Shown here: in pieces, positions 27,232-33,960 of the stretch
How the letters are laid out: every line of letters starts with the position of its first letter
Position numbering within the stretch: position 1 is the first letter of the stretch
IMG/VR virus record: IMGVR_UViG_3300036800_000076
Coordinates: 1 to 33,960 of that record
DNA length: 33,960 nt
Source: a virus
Reading direction: 5' to 3' (one strand)
Made by a program: the position numbers and the translations under genes
The notes under the pieces: generated by a model
Database searches by the model: none
What the model was told of the DNA's origin: nothing
What the model saw: only the letters and a program-made list of their open reading frames with translations

Positions 27232-27651
27232 GTGGCCAACAAGTACGCACTGTCTCCCGCTGTCGTGCAGCTGGCGTCTGGCGCGAGCGTGTTCGTGGAC
27301 GCGGGCTCGCTGTGGCCGTCCGCGGGCGCGGTGGTGGCGGGCGCCCCGGCGCTGTTCACGACGGCGATGACCCTGGGCGCGACGACGGTGGCGTCGCTGA
27401 ACCCGAACCCGGTCCCGGTGTCGGTGACGATCTCGTCGGGGACGGTGACGGCGATCGCGGTCAACGGCGTCAGCACGGGGCAGACCAGCGGCACGTTCAC
27501 GGTCCCGGCGGGCGGCAGCATCACGGTGACCTACAGCGTGGCCCCGACGTTCACGATGGCCGACATTCCCCCGGCGGCGGGATGGCCGTTCGTCAACAGC
27601 ACGCTCGCCGGCTACCTGGCCGTGTACCCGAACGGCCCGCAAGTCTCCTAG
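27232..27651 (+). CDS. putative structural protein, beta-sandwich
   Basis: 139 residues from GTG 27232. Nearly all beta-prone and rich in Thr, Val and Ser: VTISSGTVTAIAVNGVSTGQ, then GTFTVPAGGSITVTYS. This resembles the Ig-like beta-sandwich of head decoration or fibre-attached proteins in actinophages. Its place after the capsid gene (separated only by the homing gene) fits a decoration protein; this is inference. Confidence 0.6.
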   Translation: MANKYALSPAVVQLASGASVFVDAGSLWPSAGAVVAGAPALFTTAMTLGATTVASLNPNPVPVSVTISSGTVTAIAVNGVSTGQTSGTFTVPAGGSITVTYSVAPTFTMADIPPAAGWPFVNSTLAGYLAVYPNGPQVS

Positions 27652-27663
27652 GAGGATGCCCGC

Positions 27664-27933
27664 ATGGAATGGTTCCGGGCCCAGGACACGTTCACTGCTG
27701 ACCTGGCTGATCACACGCAGGTCCGGGTGGTCAAGGGCGACGTGCTCCCTGGCACGCACGAGCTCGTGAAGCGGGACGCGGACGCCGCGAGGGCCGCAGC
27801 GAAGGACGGCGTTGACCGGCTGCCGCTGTTCAGGCCGATGGATGACGGCGCGGAAGAGGAGCCGCCTGCCAGAAGCCCGGCGAGGGCTGAGGCTAGGCGG
27901 GCGCCGGCTAAGCCGGCCGGGAAGGCGTCCTGA
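27664..27933 (+). CDS. small structural-region hypothetical protein
   Basis: 89 residues from ATG 27664 with AGGAGGA upstream. A small beta domain (DTFTADLADHTQVRVVKGDV, then LPGTHELVKRD) followed by a basic Ala/Pro tail. Small proteins with V-x-x-G-x-x-x-P-x-x-H-x-L-V are common after phage capsid genes, often as connector or head-completion accessories. No firm assignment. Confidence 0.65.
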   Translation: MEWFRAQDTFTADLADHTQVRVVKGDVLPGTHELVKRDADAARAAAKDGVDRLPLFRPMDDGAEEEPPARSPARAEARRAPAKPAGKAS

Positions 27934-28184
27934 TGGCTGATATCTCGCCGGTCCAGTTCACGGCGGATAATGACGCGGGCGGCCATGACATCGTGTCGCC
28001 GACAGTCGACGGCGCGGTGGCGGCCGCGGGCGCGCGGCTGGCCGAGCTGCAGGCCGACACCTTCGGCCAGGGCAGCACGATCGGCGACGTGCTGGACCTG
28101 CCGCACAGCCCGATCAACCCGGCCGTCGGCGTGCTGGACAGCCCGCCGTTCGAGGGCCCGTTCTTCCCTGAGACCAATCCGTGA
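27933..28184 (+). CDS. small hypothetical structural-region protein
   Basis: 83 residues from ATG 27933 (TGATG junction). Acidic with a proline-rich end (SPPFEGPFFPETNP). It shares the MADI start and an acidic Asp/Gly/Pro composition with the gene at 28534. No family recognised. Confidence 0.6.
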   Translation: MADISPVQFTADNDAGGHDIVSPTVDGAVAAAGARLAELQADTFGQGSTIGDVLDLPHSPINPAVGVLDSPPFEGPFFPETNP

Positions 28185-28197
28185 GAGGTGACCGGTA

Positions 28198-28506
28198 ATG
28201 GGCGGCCCGGGGCTCAGGCTCTTCGAGAACTTCACGCCGCTGACGGTGGCCGCGTCGCCGAAGGTGAGCCAGTGGATCGACACGACGGGTTTCACGTCGG
28301 TGCTGCCCTACTTCGTGTTCACGACGGGTTCGACCACGTTCACGGTCGAGGGCAGCTTCGACGGAAGCACGCTTGACGCGGACATGACGTACACGGCGCC
28401 TGTCTCGGGCACCGCGATGGACGTCAAGCACAACTTCGTCCGGTTCCGCCTCGTGCAGGCGACGGCGGATGCCACCGTCACGAAGTGCTTCGTGCAAAGC
28501 AAGTAG
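28198..28506 (+). CDS. putative structural protein, beta-rich
   Basis: 102 residues from ATG 28198, site GAGAGGTG. Strands include FTSVLPYFVFTTGSTTFTVE and HNFVRFRLVQATADATVTKC. The G-F-x-S-V-L-P-Y and F-x-V-E-G-S-F-D-G elements resemble discoidin/galactose-binding-like folds in small phage head proteins. A role as a decoration or carbohydrate-contacting protein is possible, not shown. Confidence 0.6.
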   Translation: MGGPGLRLFENFTPLTVAASPKVSQWIDTTGFTSVLPYFVFTTGSTTFTVEGSFDGSTLDADMTYTAPVSGTAMDVKHNFVRFRLVQATADATVTKCFVQSK

Positions 28507-28533
28507 CAGGCGAACCCGGCGCAGGAGGCTGGC

Positions 28534-28776
28534 GTGGCTGATATTCACGGAATCCCGGACCCGTCGATGATGACCCCGGTGCAGTCGTTCACGAGCGAGC
28601 CGCTGCCGGACCTGAGCGGCCCGCACCCGCTGCAGGTGAACATCGCGGCGGGGACGGACGACGACGGGGACCACGGGGCGGCGATGGGCCTGCCGGCGGA
28701 GCTGACGGACGGCGACGGCCAGTCGGCGGCCCTGGATATCGCGCCGTCGCTGCTGGACGACGGCAGCCCGGGCTGA
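28534..28776 (+). CDS. small acidic hypothetical protein
   Basis: 80 residues from GTG 28534, site AGGAGG. Acidic and low in secondary structure (AAGTDDDGDHGAAMG, then ELTDGDGQSAALDI). Similar start to 27933 (MADI). Probably a linker or accessory of the structural cassette. Function unknown. Confidence 0.6.
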   Translation: MADIHGIPDPSMMTPVQSFTSEPLPDLSGPHPLQVNIAAGTDDDGDHGAAMGLPAELTDGDGQSAALDIAPSLLDDGSPG

Positions 28777-28781
28777 CCGCC

Positions 28782-29429
28782 GTGCCTGACAGCGCGGTCA
28801 TCGGCTACGTGCACCCTGGCACGGTCCGCGCTGAGTTCTGCGCGTCGCTGCTGGCGGTGTGCATGGAGGGCGCGACGCCGGTCACGCAGGTGCTGGCGGT
28901 CAGCTCGGGCCCGAACATCAGCCACGCCCGGAACGTCGTGTGCCGCCAGTTCCTCGAGCAGGACGAGGCGGACTGGCTGTTCATGTGCGACACGGACATG
29001 TGGTTCCCCGCGGACACGGTCAGCCGCCTGCTGGCCGCTGCCGACCCGGTGGACCGCCCGGTGGTAGGCGCGCTGTGCTTCAGCCAGAACACCGACAACG
29101 GCGGCGGCGAGCCGTACCCGACGATGTACGAGCTGACCGAGCGCGACGGGGACTTGGCCTTCATCCGGTACAAGCACTGGCCGGAAGACGCGGTGATGCA
29201 GGTGGCCGGGACGGGCGCGGCGGCGCTGCTGATCCACCGCCGGGCGCTTGAGGCCGTGGAGAAGCGGGCTGGTGACGTGGCGGCGCCGTGGTTCCGCGAG
29301 TCGCAGACGAAGACGGCGCTGATGGGCGAGGACCTGACGTTCTGCCTGCGCTGCGCGGCGGCGGGCATCCCGGTTCACGTCCACACGGGCGTGCGCGCGG
29401 GCCACATGAAGACGACGATGCTGATCTGA
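28782..29429 (+). CDS. GT-A fold glycosyltransferase
   Basis: 215 residues from GTG 28782. SSGPNISHARNVVCRQFLEQ, then ADWLFMCDTDMWFP with the metal-binding DTD at 70-72, RPVVGALCFS, MQVAGTGAAALLIHRRALE and MGEDLTFCLRCAAAGIPVHV with an ED-x2-F motif, as in family-2-type GT-A enzymes. H-x-G-x-x-A-G-H ends the fold. It would move a sugar from a nucleotide-sugar to an acceptor. In the middle of head genes, the acceptor may be a phage structural protein or DNA, but nothing in the sequence decides this. Confidence 0.8.
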   Translation: MPDSAVIGYVHPGTVRAEFCASLLAVCMEGATPVTQVLAVSSGPNISHARNVVCRQFLEQDEADWLFMCDTDMWFPADTVSRLLAAADPVDRPVVGALCFSQNTDNGGGEPYPTMYELTERDGDLAFIRYKHWPEDAVMQVAGTGAAALLIHRRALEAVEKRAGDVAAPWFRESQTKTALMGEDLTFCLRCAAAGIPVHVHTGVRAGHMKTTMLI

Positions 29430-29440
29430 GAGGCGCCCCG

Positions 29441-29635
29441 ATGCAGGACGACGTGACGAAGGCATCGATGGTGGCGCGGGCGGCCGTCGATGCTGACGGG
29501 ACTCCGCTGTGTCACGGCGAGCGCATGACCGAGGTGTCGCCCGGCGTCTGGATGGACCCGCTGGCCGATGCGCTTCTCCGCTACCTCCAAAGTCACGTTC
29601 CCCCGCTGTGGCCCTACATGGAAGACGAAGCCTGA
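29441..29635 (+). CDS. small hypothetical protein between modifying enzymes
   Basis: 64 residues from ATG 29441. MVARAAVDADGTPLCHGERM, then SPGVWMDPLADALLRYL and a Trp/Pro-rich end. One Cys and one His only. It is coupled to the methyltransferase gene by TGATG. No family recognised. Confidence 0.6.
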   Translation: MQDDVTKASMVARAAVDADGTPLCHGERMTEVSPGVWMDPLADALLRYLQSHVPPLWPYMEDEA

Positions 29636-30210
29636 TGCATCCTTCGGCGATGGCTTTCGCCTGCTCGGCGCTGACCGCGGACGACGTGCGCGGCAGGATC
29701 GTGATCGAGGCGGGGGCGCTCAACGTGAACGGCTCGGTGCGGGCGCACGTGGAGTCGCTCGGCCCGGCGTCGTATACCGCCACCGACATGCGCGAGGGCC
29801 CCGGCGTGGACCTGGTGTGCGCGGCGGAGGACCTGCCCGCGGCGTTCACGCAGGACGGGCACCGCCAGCGGTTCGGCGTGGTGGTCAGCACGGAGATGCT
29901 GGAGCACGCGGCGGACTGGCAGGCGGCGGTGCGCGGCATGGTCAGCGTCCTCGCGCCGGGCGGCGTGCTGGTGCTGACGACCCGCAGCGACGGCTTCCCG
30001 GTCCACGGCTACCCGGATGACCACTGGCGCTACTCCGTAGAGGCGATGGGCGAGATCCTGAAGGCCGCCGGGCTGGACGTGGAGCGCCTGGAGCCGGACC
30101 CGGACCCGCAGTCGCCGGGGGTGTTCGCGAGGGCCCGCAAGCCCGCGGGCTGGTCGTGGCCGGAGGGCGCCCGGCAGGCGTGGGACGACGTTGAGGTCAC
30201 CCGGCCGTGA
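29635..30210 (+). CDS. class I SAM-dependent methyltransferase
   Basis: 191 residues from ATG 29635. RIVIEAGALNVNGSVRAHVE is motif I in the form common to phage-encoded enzymes, TATDMREGPGVDLVCAAEDL supplies the second strand and acidic loop, FGVVVSTEMLEHAADWQAAV is motif IV, and LAPGGVLVLTTRSDG the later strand. The GYPDDHWRYSVEAM end is also typical of this group. It lies between glycosyltransferase and fibre genes, so it may modify a sugar or a structural protein; substrate unknown. Confidence 0.78.
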   Translation: MHPSAMAFACSALTADDVRGRIVIEAGALNVNGSVRAHVESLGPASYTATDMREGPGVDLVCAAEDLPAAFTQDGHRQRFGVVVSTEMLEHAADWQAAVRGMVSVLAPGGVLVLTTRSDGFPVHGYPDDHWRYSVEAMGEILKAAGLDVERLEPDPDPQSPGVFARARKPAGWSWPEGARQAWDDVEVTRP

Positions 30211-30365
30211 CTATTTCGTACTCCGAGATGACGCTTGTGCCCAACGGGGCGCCCGCGAACGTCGACGGTGGCAGCGCGGGGGGCACCGGGGCATCTGTGA
30301 TCGACGGTGGCACGGCGTCCGCCGCGCCGTCGTACGTGATCGACGGGGGGAACGCGGGATCATGA
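30207..30365 (+). CDS. small Gly/Ala repeat protein before the fibre gene
   Basis: 52 residues from GTG 30207 (GTGA overlap) to TGA 30363-30365. A repeat of the form V/I-D-G-G-S/T/N-A occurs three times (NVDGGSAGGT, SVIDGGTASA, YVIDGGNAGS). The tail of the gene overlaps the fibre start as ATGA. The repeat suggests a short beta or collagen-like assembly strip. Function unknown. Confidence 0.6.
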   Translation: MTISYSEMTLVPNGAPANVDGGSAGGTGASVIDGGTASAAPSYVIDGGNAGS

Positions 30366-32548
30366 GCCAGCGGATACAGCTCCGCCGGGACACCGCAGCG
30401 AACTGGACGCCGGTGAACCCGGTACTCGCGCAGAGCGAGCTGGGCATCGAGACGGACACAGGTAAGGGCAAGCTGGGCGACGGGGCCACGGCGTGGAACG
30501 ACCTGGATTACTGGCCGACCCCGGCGGATGTCGGCGCGGCCAGCACGGGCGCGCTGTCGGATGAGGTGACCCGCGCGGAGGCGGCTGAGGCGCGGCGTGT
30601 CCCGTGGGTACTCCCGTCAGGCACCGACGACTCGGCGGCGATCGCCGCGTCCCTGTCCGCCTATGGCGTGGCGATCCTCGCTGCCGGCCAGTTCTGGGCT
30701 CATGACCTCGTGCTCGGTACGGGGCAGTGGATCATCGGGCAGGGCAAGCAGGCAACGGTCTTGTCCCTGGCGGCCGGGTACACGCGGCTGATCTCATCGC
30801 AGAACTTCGCCAGCCTGACGAAGACCAACACGCAGCTGACCGGCGTGCCTTACCACTTCGGCTGGCGCGACCTCACCATAGACGGCAACAACACGAACCA
30901 GGCAGCGCAGCTCGCCAGGCCTGCCGCGCCCACGGTCGCGAACGTGGGCACGCCGGGAAGCACCAGTTACACCTACCGGGTCACCTGGGTCAACGCGCTG
31001 GGCGAGACGGTCGGCTCGGCCGCGACGACGACCGCGACCGGCAACGCGGCACTGGACGGCACGAACTACAACACCGTCACGCGGCCGACGGCGCCGGGCG
31101 GGGCGACCGGCTGGAACGTCTACGTAGGCGGACGGGGCCAGGAAGCGCTGTGCAACGCGAGTCCCGTTCCGGTTGCCACCGCGAGCTACAGCGACCAGGG
31201 GACGCGCGCCTCCGGCACGTGGACGGTCTTGCCCCGGTACAACACCACGGCGGACGTCCTCGTCGCGGTGTACGGGTTCGGCTGGCAGGGGCACGGCTTC
31301 CTGATCCGCAACGCGGCCGGGCTCGGGCTGTGGACCGAGTGGGCCACCAACGTCAACGTCAGCTCGTCCATCGGCGCGCTAGAGGCCTACCTCAACGACT
31401 TCAGCATGTACAACTGCCTGGGCGGCGCGTGGATGTGCGCGGGCACCCACGACATGCAGGCAAACAACTTCGTGCTAGGCCAGAACTGCTCCGGCGCCGG
31501 GTACTCCACGCTGGTCGTCCCGTTCGACGGGTACGTGAACGGCGGCACGTTCCTGGAGTACCACGTCTGGGGCGGCGGCTACGACTACGGCATCTACGCG
31601 GCCAGTGCCGGCCTCGAATTCGACGGCCAGGTAGAGGGCGGCCTGCTCGCTGAGTTCTTCATGAACGGCTCACTGAACCGGGTCAAGGGCAAGCTGTTCA
31701 CCGGCGGCATCCAGACGGCCACCGCCGTCGGGCTCGTCATCGGCACGAACATCAACAACATCTTCGCCGATGTCAAGGTCGAGCAGATGGGCGGCGGCCT
31801 GTTCGACATCACCGGATTCGGCGGCTCCTGCGACCTGCGCGTGTACGGCACCTTCTACAACGGGCAGGCCTCCGCGAGCCCGCTGTACCTGGGCACCATC
31901 GACTCCAACAGCGTCGTGGACCTGCACGTGGTCGACCACCTGGGCGCCGTCGTGGCCGGCTCGGGCCTGTACCGCGGCAACGCGACGATCGCGGCGCTGG
32001 CGGGCACTACGGGGACCTTCAGCAGCTCCGTTGCCGCCGCCGGGGTCAACCTCGGTGCCGGGCTCGCCGATCCGCTCGCCATCGGGTTCGCGACTACCAC
32101 CGACCCCCGGGTATTCCCCTCCGGCGCCGCCGCGATGTTCGCCGTGAACGCCGCATGCTACGCGGCGTTCATCGGCTACGGGCAGACCGTCAGCGCCTTG
32201 CGGATCGCGGTCGGCACCAGCAGCGGCAACATATCGGCGGCCACCTACGGCAACGGCAGCCAGCCAGGATCGACCCGGCTGCCCTCCGCGCAGAAGTCCA
32301 CAACCGGGGCGATCCCCTGCCCGGCCAGCGGCGTCGCCACGGTCACCCTCACCGGCTCCGTGGCCATCGCCAAGGGCGACTACGGGGCGATCTCGGCCGA
32401 CAACACGACTGCCACGTTCCAGCGGGCGACCAGCAACAGTCCCACCAGCTTCGGCGTGGCCGCCAACCAGTCCAGCGCCCACCCGCTCCCCGCCACGGCC
32501 GGGGCAGCCAACGGCGGCGGCTACGCCCCGTGGGTGGCGACCTCATGA
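30362..32548 (+). CDS. fibre/tailspike protein with N-terminal attachment domain and beta-helix
   Basis: 728 residues from ATG 30362. Residues 1-55 (RIQLRRDTAANWT, then ELGIETDTGKGKLGDG) are the small attachment domain at the start of many actinophage tail fibres. After a coiled part (ALSDEVTRAEAAEARR) the GTDDSAAIAASLSAYG block starts a pectate-lyase-like right-handed beta-helix. A fibronectin/Ig-like insert lies at about residues 185-275 (STSYTYRVTWVNALGETVGS). The helix resumes (FDGQVEGGLLAEFFMNGS) and the C-terminal 180 residues are Gly/Ser/Thr-rich. It is likely a receptor-binding or polysaccharide-degrading spike. Its place between capsid and connector genes is unusual. Confidence 0.78.
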   Translation: MSQRIQLRRDTAANWTPVNPVLAQSELGIETDTGKGKLGDGATAWNDLDYWPTPADVGAASTGALSDEVTRAEAAEARRVPWVLPSGTDDSAAIAASLSAYGVAILAAGQFWAHDLVLGTGQWIIGQGKQATVLSLAAGYTRLISSQNFASLTKTNTQLTGVPYHFGWRDLTIDGNNTNQAAQLARPAAPTVANVGTPGSTSYTYRVTWVNALGETVGSAATTTATGNAALDGTNYNTVTRPTAPGGATGWNVYVGGRGQEALCNASPVPVATASYSDQGTRASGTWTVLPRYNTTADVLVAVYGFGWQGHGFLIRNAAGLGLWTEWATNVNVSSSIGALEAYLNDFSMYNCLGGAWMCAGTHDMQANNFVLGQNCSGAGYSTLVVPFDGYVNGGTFLEYHVWGGGYDYGIYAASAGLEFDGQVEGGLLAEFFMNGSLNRVKGKLFTGGIQTATAVGLVIGTNINNIFADVKVEQMGGGLFDITGFGGSCDLRVYGTFYNGQASASPLYLGTIDSNSVVDLHVVDHLGAVVAGSGLYRGNATIAALAGTTGTFSSSVAAAGVNLGAGLADPLAIGFATTTDPRVFPSGAAAMFAVNAACYAAFIGYGQTVSALRIAVGTSSGNISAATYGNGSQPGSTRLPSAQKSTTGAIPCPASGVATVTLTGSVAIAKGDYGAISADNTTATFQRATSNSPTSFGVAANQSSAHPLPATAGAANGGGYAPWVATS

Positions 32549-32796
32549 ACGGTGGAACCGTGACCTACACGCAGCAAGTCGGGGACTGCGGCGACCACGA
32601 CGGGTGCACCGTCATCGCCTGCACCGAGGACGGCACCGGCCGCCAGGTCTGGGAGTCGCACGCCGATGCGGCCACCCATCCCGAGTGCCGGGCCAACCCG
32701 GATCACCCGCTGCTCGCGACGGACGGCACCGCGCTCGACAGCACCCGCGAGCAGTGCCAGGGCTGCCGCGATCACTTCAACGGAGGGGCATCGTGA
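32545..32796 (+). CDS. cysteine-rich hypothetical protein after fibre
   Basis: 83 residues from ATG 32545 (ATGA overlap). Six Cys and several His (VGDCGDHDGCTVIAC, then HPECRANPDHPLL and CQGCRDHF). Could be a metal- or disulphide-stabilised domain. It is translationally coupled to the fibre gene, so a chaperone or accessory role is possible. No family recognised. Confidence 0.6.
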   Translation: MNGGTVTYTQQVGDCGDHDGCTVIACTEDGTGRQVWESHADAATHPECRANPDHPLLATDGTALDSTREQCQGCRDHFNGGAS

Positions 32797-32861
32797 CATT
32801 CGCAGGCACCGGCACCCACCGCCGCAGGCCCGTGCAGCCCCAGCTAATCAAGGCGGCCTGA
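32793..32861 (+). CDS. 22-residue peptide
   Basis: GTG 32793 (GTGA overlap) with a strong GGAGGGG site 4-10 bases upstream, stop TGA 32859-32861. The product is basic (THRRRPVQPQLIKAA). The good ribosome-binding site is the main support. It may be a real mini-gene or only a leader that carries ribosomes toward the connector gene. Confidence 0.4.
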   Translation: MTFAGTGTHRRRPVQPQLIKAA

Positions 32862-32892
32862 CCGACGGCAGTCAGCAGGAGGTGAGGAACCC

Positions 32893-33780
32893 GTGAGGTA
32901 CCCCAACGGGCAACCTGTGCGCGTCGCCACCACCGTCCGCGACCTGTCCGGCGACCTGGCTGTCCCGGACGCCCTGACGCTGCTTGTGAAGCTCGCCCAG
33001 GCTGACGGCACGCAGCTGGTCACCGGCACCTACGCCGCCCCGACGCTCGACTCGACGGGTAATTACCACCAGGACATCCCGGCCGCCGACCTCGCCCAGA
33101 ACGGCCACTACCAGTACGCGTGGACCGCCACCGGCACCGAGGCGGGCGTCGCGTTCGGTGACTTCGACGTGTTCGACCCGTTCGAAACCGCCGTGCTGCC
33201 CCTGTCCGACGCGAAAGACGCCCTGAACATCCCCCAGTCGACCACCACGTCCGACAGTGAGATCCAGGGGTACGTCGCGACGATCACCTCGTGCCTCGAG
33301 CGGATGACCGGTGGCCCCCTCGTGAACCGGGCAGTCACCGAGCGGTCGGAGATGCAGTCCTGGCAGACGGTCATCCCGGTGCGGCAGCGGCCCCTGGTGT
33401 CGGTCACCAGCATCACGGGCGCGTCGGGCGGGGCGATCGACATCAGCGCGGGCCTGGACCTCGACGTGAACGCGGGCCTGATCCGGCGGCAGCTGGGGCT
33501 GCCGTTCTACGGCCCGTTCTTCCAGTGGCTGCCCATGGTGAACGTCACCTACGTCGCGGGATGGGGGACGAGCGTCCCGGCGGCGTTCAACAGCGCCGCG
33601 CGGATCATCCTTCAGCACCTGTGGATGACCCAGCACGGCCCGTCAGTGCGCCCGTCGATGTTCGGCGGCGAGGACACGGTCACCATGCCGGGGTTCGGGT
33701 TCGCTATCCCGAATGCCGCCGCGGAACTGCTACAGGGGTCGCAGAACGGCGTGCCCTTCATGCAGGAAGCTTTCGTCTGA
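32893..33780 (+). CDS. head-tail connector protein with N-terminal Ig-like domain
   Basis: 295 residues from GTG 32893, site AGGAGGTGAGG. Residues 1-95 are an Ig-like sandwich (RVATTVRDLSGDLAVPDALT, STGNYHQDIPAADL, HYQYAWTATGTE). Residues 100-295 match the gp6-like connector/adaptor family: LSDAKDALNIPQSTTTSDSE, IQGYVATITSCLERMTGGPL, RPLVSVTSITG, VNVTYVAGWG and the helix with NSAARIILQHLWMTQHG. The connector joins portal to tail. The Ig domain is found in other actinophages as a separate small gene; here it is fused. Confidence 0.8.
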   Translation: MRYPNGQPVRVATTVRDLSGDLAVPDALTLLVKLAQADGTQLVTGTYAAPTLDSTGNYHQDIPAADLAQNGHYQYAWTATGTEAGVAFGDFDVFDPFETAVLPLSDAKDALNIPQSTTTSDSEIQGYVATITSCLERMTGGPLVNRAVTERSEMQSWQTVIPVRQRPLVSVTSITGASGGAIDISAGLDLDVNAGLIRRQLGLPFYGPFFQWLPMVNVTYVAGWGTSVPAAFNSAARIILQHLWMTQHGPSVRPSMFGGEDTVTMPGFGFAIPNAAAELLQGSQNGVPFMQEAFV

Positions 33781-33960
33781 TGCCGACCACGACCAGCCGC
33801 ATCCCGGCGCTGCTCGACTACCTGGTGACCCTGTTCGCGAACTCGGCGCTGCTCGGCGCGGCGGTCCCGCCGGTGACGGTGTTCGACGGGCCGCCGACGA
33901 CGGGACTGGACGACAAGCTAGTGCTGTACGTCGGCCTGTCCGACCCGGACAACCCGAACG
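33780..33960 (+). CDS. head-completion/tail-terminator region protein (partial)
   Basis: Starts at ATG 33780 (TGATG junction) and runs off the right edge; 60 residues visible. SRIPALLDYLVTLFANSALL, then PPVTVFDGPPTT and KLVLYVGLSDPDNPN match by eye an actinophage protein encoded right after the connector, usually called a minor tail or head-completion protein. Exact role unproven. Confidence 0.65.
   Translation, partial: MPTTTSRIPALLDYLVTLFANSALLGAAVPPVTVFDGPPTTGLDDKLVLYVGLSDPDNPN

Noticed and set aside
28545-29939. 464-codon minus-strand open frame opposite glycosyltransferase and methyltransferase
   Set aside because: Both plus-strand enzymes have proper motifs; the antisense frame is an effect of high GC content.

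Overview
The window is part of the genome of a tailed double-stranded DNA phage (or prophage) of a high-GC actinobacterium. The whole sequence is very GC-rich with G or C at most third codon positions. Genes are short and packed on one strand, joined by ATGA, GTGA or TGATG overlaps, and many start with GTG. The structural genes are those of an HK97-type siphophage: HNH, TerS, TerL, portal, S78 protease, HK97-fold capsid and head-tail connector. Many of the small proteins look like the anonymous zinc-ribbon proteins of actinobacteriophages. No integrase, lysis gene or tail-tube/tape-measure gene is in view, so lifestyle and tail type are not decided here.

Bases 1-7150 hold a rightward run of small early-type genes. 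It contains a recombination pair, a Cas4/RecB-like exonuclease and a RecT-like annealing protein, and ends at a long hairpin terminator shared with the only leftward gene of the early half (a small HTH-like protein, 7153-7425). A divergent, comparatively AT-rich promoter/operator region (about 7405-7532) separates that gene from the next rightward run.

Bases 7533-10579 are the replication module: a PD-(D/E)XK-like nuclease, a replisome-organiser/initiator protein and a large zinc-finger/Toprim/ATPase primase-helicase. The initiator gene carries three 12-bp iterons and a hexanucleotide tandem repeat in its middle, a strong candidate for an internal origin. Bases 10576-18670 hold more than 20 small genes. 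Recognisable ones are a C2H2 zinc-finger protein, a deoxyribosyltransferase-fold protein overlapping a RyR-domain protein, a cytosine-methylase-like protein, a permuted NlpC/P60-like hydrolase and a MerR-like HTH. One gene here is broken by an in-frame TGA, and a 27-bp direct repeat duplicates the ribosome-binding site and first codons of a neighbouring gene.

Bases 18671-33960 are the packaging and head region: HNH nuclease, TerS, a TerL split into separate ATPase and nuclease genes with a 62-codon gene between them, portal, protease, capsid, small structural proteins and a head-tail connector. Two HNH endonuclease genes, probably free-standing homing elements, are inserted on either side of the protease-capsid block. 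Between capsid and connector lies an unusual cassette of glycosyltransferase, methyltransferase and a 728-residue fibre/tailspike, which may supply a decorated head or neck fibre.
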